DNA of 8,837 nt, from NCBI GenBank assembly GCA_027016965.1, contig JALURI010000208.1, positions 1-8,837 of the forward strand. The letters run 5' to 3'. Source of the DNA: Geoglobus sp. (GTDB lineage: Archaea > Halobacteriota > Archaeoglobi > Archaeoglobales > Archaeoglobaceae). Shown in pieces: positions 6,596 through 8,837 of the stretch. The position numbers were made by a program, and so were the translations under genes. Position 1 is the stretch's first letter. The number at the start of each line of letters is the position of its first letter. The notes under the pieces were generated by a model, which saw nothing but the letters and a program-made list of their open reading frames with translations, had not been told where the DNA came from and made no database searches.

Positions 6596-8434
6596 ACAGA
6601 TGACACTTCCATATATGTCAATTACCCTTTCGGGGTAGTCTTCGAGTCTGTAAATTCCTGCATACAGGCTGTAGCTCCCTGTCTGAGTCTGCTGGGGGAC
6701 GGGTATGAGCACGGGTATCCTTGCATCTTCACCTGCTGCAAGTCTTACCACCGACACTCCTGCAATGCTATCCCCGTTCTCGTTAGTTCCGCTGACAACA
6801 ACAGCATACCATCCATCAATCATTGCCTGAACATCAACGTAACCTGTTGCATGTGAACCTCTGCTTCCATTGCTGATGTTAAGTTCTGCAATCCTTGCCT
6901 CTCCTGCTGTCCTCACGTGAATTTTTATGATGTATTGTGATTCTTCTGGGCTGCTTGGCTCCCATGTTGTGCTGTTGTAATATCCGAAATAGAAAATAAG
7001 CTCGTCACCATCTTTAAGTATGTAATCCCCTGCTCCTACTGAGGGGGATGGCTCATCAGGGTAATTAACCCAGTACATCCAGCCACTCAATCCCTCAGGT
7101 TTTATGCCTGCTATGCTATCAACGTAAAGTCCCCAAGAAGTGTTAACAATTTCAACGGTAAAGTTTCCGGCCATAGCGGCTTTCCAGAGGGCTGCAAGGG
7201 CTGAGAATCCGTCAACTTCTGCAGTACCCCCATCTTTCAGTGTTATTTCAATCTTTTCTCTGCTCAGCTCCACACTGCCTTTCCAGAGTGCCTGTTTTTT
7301 GCCAAAGGCGTAGAGATTTCCATCATCTGCTCCAATGTAAAGATTCCCATTGTAAATGAACGGAGAGGACATGATGTTATAGTATGCTCCTTCCGGAGGA
7401 TTGAGGGAGTGAGTCCAGAGAAGAGAACCATTCATGGCATCTACAGCATAAACAGTACCGTTTGGCACGTTTGTGGCAAAGTAAACAGCTCCATCAGCAA
7501 CTGCAGGAGAGTTGTAAATCCTTCCGTTGGCACTGAATTCCCATAATTTTTCCCCTGTAGAGGCATTGAAACAGTAAAGCTTTCCGTCTGCTGATCCAAT
7601 GTAAACCCTACCATAAGCTAATGCAGGCGAGGAAATTGTTCCGTTGAAAGGCACACTCCATGTCTCGTTTCCATCAAGACTTAGTCCGTACAGCCTTTTT
7701 TCGGTTGCAAAAAATATCATCTCATTTCCGACTGTAGGTGTGTTCATTATTTTGCTGTCAGCTGGAAATGTCCAGATCACATTTCCACCTTCGTCAACAG
7801 CATACAGCATGTTTGAGGATGAATTTCCAGCAAAGAATATCATCCCACTGTGGGCTGATGGAGAGGAATACTGGCTTATTCTCTTTCCCGTTGTTATGTT
7901 CCAGAGCTCATTTCCGTTCAGATCAAGGGCATGCAGCTTTCCATCTGAGAACGTTGTGATGTAGAGTGTTCCATTGTAAACGAGAGGTGAAGAAGTTATT
8001 CCCCACCACTCAGGATTCATTTCAAGCTGTTTTTCCCAGATAATCTGTCCTGTGGTTGCGTTGACAGCATATAGCTTTCCGGCAAGACTTCCAATGAAAA
8101 CCGTTCCACCGTAAACTGCAGGTGTTGATGCACCTGTGATGTTCCCATTAACCCACACAATCTCTCCTGTTTCTGCATCAATGCTGTAAAGCCCTGGATT
8201 CCAGCTTCCCCAGCCATACCAGTTGGAAACATAGATCTTTCCGCCCCACACAACAGGTGAACCATCTACAAGTGCCGTCAGATTTGCTTTCCATAGAAGA
8301 TCGCTCCTGTAAGGACCGATGTCTGTGAAATTTCCTGTTCTCTCTGCATCAAACTGAAAGGTAGACGCAGATGAAGCCTGGATCAGTGCAATCAGAGATA
8401 CAATCACCACAACCATTCTGGATTTTGTCAACAT
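6584..8434 (-). CDS. Secreted PQQ-type beta-propeller protein with C-terminal DUF4430 domain
   Basis: A 616-residue exported protein. The Sec signal peptide spans about 1-24 (hydrophobic core MVVVIVSLIALI, small residues ASSAS before cleavage). Residues 25-384 contain eight PQQ-like blades with the pattern SPxVxxGxxYxG..GxLYAxxxxTGxxxW, starting near 59, 104, 149, 191, 232, 269, 309 and 357. The N-terminal strand (W48) probably closes the ring with the last blade. A DUF4430 domain follows at about 390-485, with SGWMYWVN at 450-457 and KDGDELIFYFG at 474-484. A C-terminal beta-rich domain covers about 500-616. Seventeen N-X-S/T sequons suggest heavy surface glycosylation. There is no membrane anchor or PGF-CTERM. 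The proteins I compare it with are structural or binding propellers of the BamB type; nothing seen proves PQQ enzyme activity. It is first in the operon, and its TGA overlaps the next ATG by one base. ATG 8434 and GTG 8437 are both plausible starts; TTG 8479 would put charged residues before the signal peptide. Confidence 0.88.
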   Translation of the reverse strand: MLTKSRMVVVIVSLIALIQASSASTFQFDAERTGNFTDIGPYRSDLLWKANLTALVDGSPVVWGGKIYVSNWYGWGSWNPGLYSIDAETGEIVWVNGNITGASTPAVYGGTVFIGSLAGKLYAVNATTGQIIWEKQLEMNPEWWGITSSPLVYNGTLYITTFSDGKLHALDLNGNELWNITTGKRISQYSSPSAHSGMIFFAGNSSSNMLYAVDEGGNVIWTFPADSKIMNTPTVGNEMIFFATEKRLYGLSLDGNETWSVPFNGTISSPALAYGRVYIGSADGKLYCFNASTGEKLWEFSANGRIYNSPAVADGAVYFATNVPNGTVYAVDAMNGSLLWTHSLNPPEGAYYNIMSSPFIYNGNLYIGADDGNLYAFGKKQALWKGSVELSREKIEITLKDGGTAEVDGFSALAALWKAAMAGNFTVEIVNTSWGLYVDSIAGIKPEGLSGWMYWVNYPDEPSPSVGAGDYILKDGDELIFYFGYYNSTTWEPSSPEESQYIIKIHVRTAGEARIAELNISNGSRGSHATGYVDVQAMIDGWYAVVVSGTNENGDSIAGVSVVRLAAGEDARIPVLIPVPQQTQTGSYSLYAGIYRLEDYPERVIDIYGSVICEVR

Positions 8435-8441
8435 CACTTGA

Positions 8442-8450
8442 CACCCTCCC
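8442..8450 (-). promoter_or_regulatory. Ribosome binding site deciding the propeller-protein start
   Basis: GGGAGGGTG on the minus strand lies seven bases before ATG 8434 and four before the adjacent GTG 8437. It falls inside the longer TTG-started frame, so the short start is preferred, giving a normal signal peptide at the N-terminus. Confidence 0.6.
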
Positions 8451-8479
8451 AAACTTTCTTGATATTTCTTGACAGGCAA

Positions 8480-8495
8480 TTAATAAAACTTATCC
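8480..8495 (-). promoter_or_regulatory. Candidate BRE/TATA promoter of the surface-protein operon
   Basis: The minus strand reads GGATAAGTTTTATTAA: a purine/A-rich BRE-like part followed by a TATA-like box. It would place transcription start near 8457 and a leader of about 23 nt carrying the ribosome binding site. A second candidate is the box TTTAAATA at 8524-8531, nearly symmetric, which would give a leader of roughly 70 nt. The choice rests on spacing and composition only. Confidence 0.4.
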
Positions 8496-8620
8496 ATTTT
8501 TTTTGATTTACTGGCAAGGAAACTTTAAATATGAAACAGGGTTGTTTGATCTTAACCTCAACAAGGCCATTCTCCTTTTGATCGAAAATTTGAACAAAAA
8601 TAAGGATAATAAAACTGAAT

Positions 8621-8837
8621 TATAGTGTTCGACATAACCAACTTAACCAAAACTCAAAAACTTTCTAATCCACTTCTCAACAAAACTCCTCTTCCGAGTT
8701 AACTGGTAAAAGCTATCCGAAATTACTTCCTTTAGCTCTTCCAATGTTTTAATGAGAAGAGGAGACAGCACCCTCTTTATACCTCTCCAGATCTGCTCAA
8801 TAGGGTTCAAGTCAGGAGAATAGGGAGGCAGATAAAC
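8621..8837. mobile_element. IS630-family insertion sequence, one end (partial)
   Basis: The transposase stop is followed within about 20 bases by TATAGTGTTCGACATAACC (plus strand, 8621-8639), which has the position and form expected of an IS630 terminal inverted repeat next to a duplicated TA target. The boundary near 8621-8625 is a guess, because the matching end lies outside the window. The element end is about 190 bases upstream of the propeller-gene start. Confidence 0.6.
8643..8837 (-). CDS. IS630/Tc1-mariner-family transposase, C-terminal part (cut by the window edge)
   Basis: The last 64 codons of a gene that enters from the right edge and ends at TAA (8645-8643). The fragment opens with VYLPPYSPDLNPIEQIWRG, the hallmark of DDE transposases of the IS630 family; the Glu in NPIE is the third acidic residue of the catalytic triad that cuts and joins DNA. 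The tail is basic and helical (KRSFVEKWIRKFLSF), as is usual after this motif. No frameshift or stop is visible in this part, but whether the whole gene is intact cannot be judged here. It is transcribed towards the surface-protein operon. Confidence 0.9.
   Translation of the reverse strand, partial: VYLPPYSPDLNPIEQIWRGIKRVLSPLLIKTLEELKEVISDSFYQLTRKRSFVEKWIRKFLSFG

Noticed and set aside
7480..8310. PQQ-dependent alcohol or glucose dehydrogenase activity for the propeller protein
   Set aside because: The blades are of the generic PQQ-like repeat type; I see no adjacent-cysteine motif or heme-binding CXXCH, and the attached DUF4430 points to a binding role.
8435..8479. Cobalamin riboswitch in the leader of the surface operon
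   Set aside because: The likely leader is only about 23 nt (about 70 nt with the alternative promoter), too short for a cobalamin aptamer, and I see no B12-box-like sequence.

Overview
The window looks like part of a thermophilic euryarchaeal chromosome, most likely a member of the Archaeoglobales (inference). Supporting signs are strong GGAGG/GGTGA-type ribosome binding sites, arginine encoded mainly by AGA/AGG, a PGF-CTERM cell-surface sorting signal, secreted proteins rich in N-glycosylation sequons, and a cluster of separate beta-oxidation enzymes of the kind that is abundant in Archaeoglobales.

Left part, plus strand (407-3277): a compact three-gene beta-oxidation operon. An acyl-CoA dehydrogenase is followed by a 3-hydroxyacyl-CoA dehydrogenase and an enoyl-CoA hydratase, with gaps of 17 and 4 nt. 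Together they carry out the dehydrogenation, hydration and second dehydrogenation of a fatty acyl-CoA. The thiolase, acyl-CoA ligase and electron-transfer flavoprotein are not in the window. A non-coding stretch of about 340 bases lies upstream, preceded by what may be the last codons of another gene. The operon ends head-on against the next one, and a perfect 8-bp inverted repeat with a T-run spans both stop codons.

Right part, minus strand (8434 down to 3286): a tightly coupled three-gene operon for secreted or surface proteins. In order of transcription it encodes an eight-bladed PQQ-type beta-propeller protein with a DUF4430 (transcobalamin C-terminal-like) domain, then a large surface protein, then a lipoprotein of the BtuF-like periplasmic-binding family. 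The surface protein has a DUF4430 domain, a PGF-pre-PGF-like domain, six alpha-hairpin repeats of the prenyltransferase/squalene-cyclase type, and a PGF-CTERM anchor. Both internal junctions are TGATG overlaps. An alpha6/alpha6 barrel plus a DUF4430 domain is the same pair of folds that makes up eukaryotic intrinsic factor and transcobalamin. Finding it next to a BtuF-like lipoprotein suggests an archaeal cell-surface system for capturing corrinoid (vitamin B12-like) compounds. This is the most interesting inference from the window.

Right edge (8621-8837): the 3' end of an IS630/Tc1-mariner-type transposase gene and probably the end of its insertion sequence, lying upstream of the surface operon.
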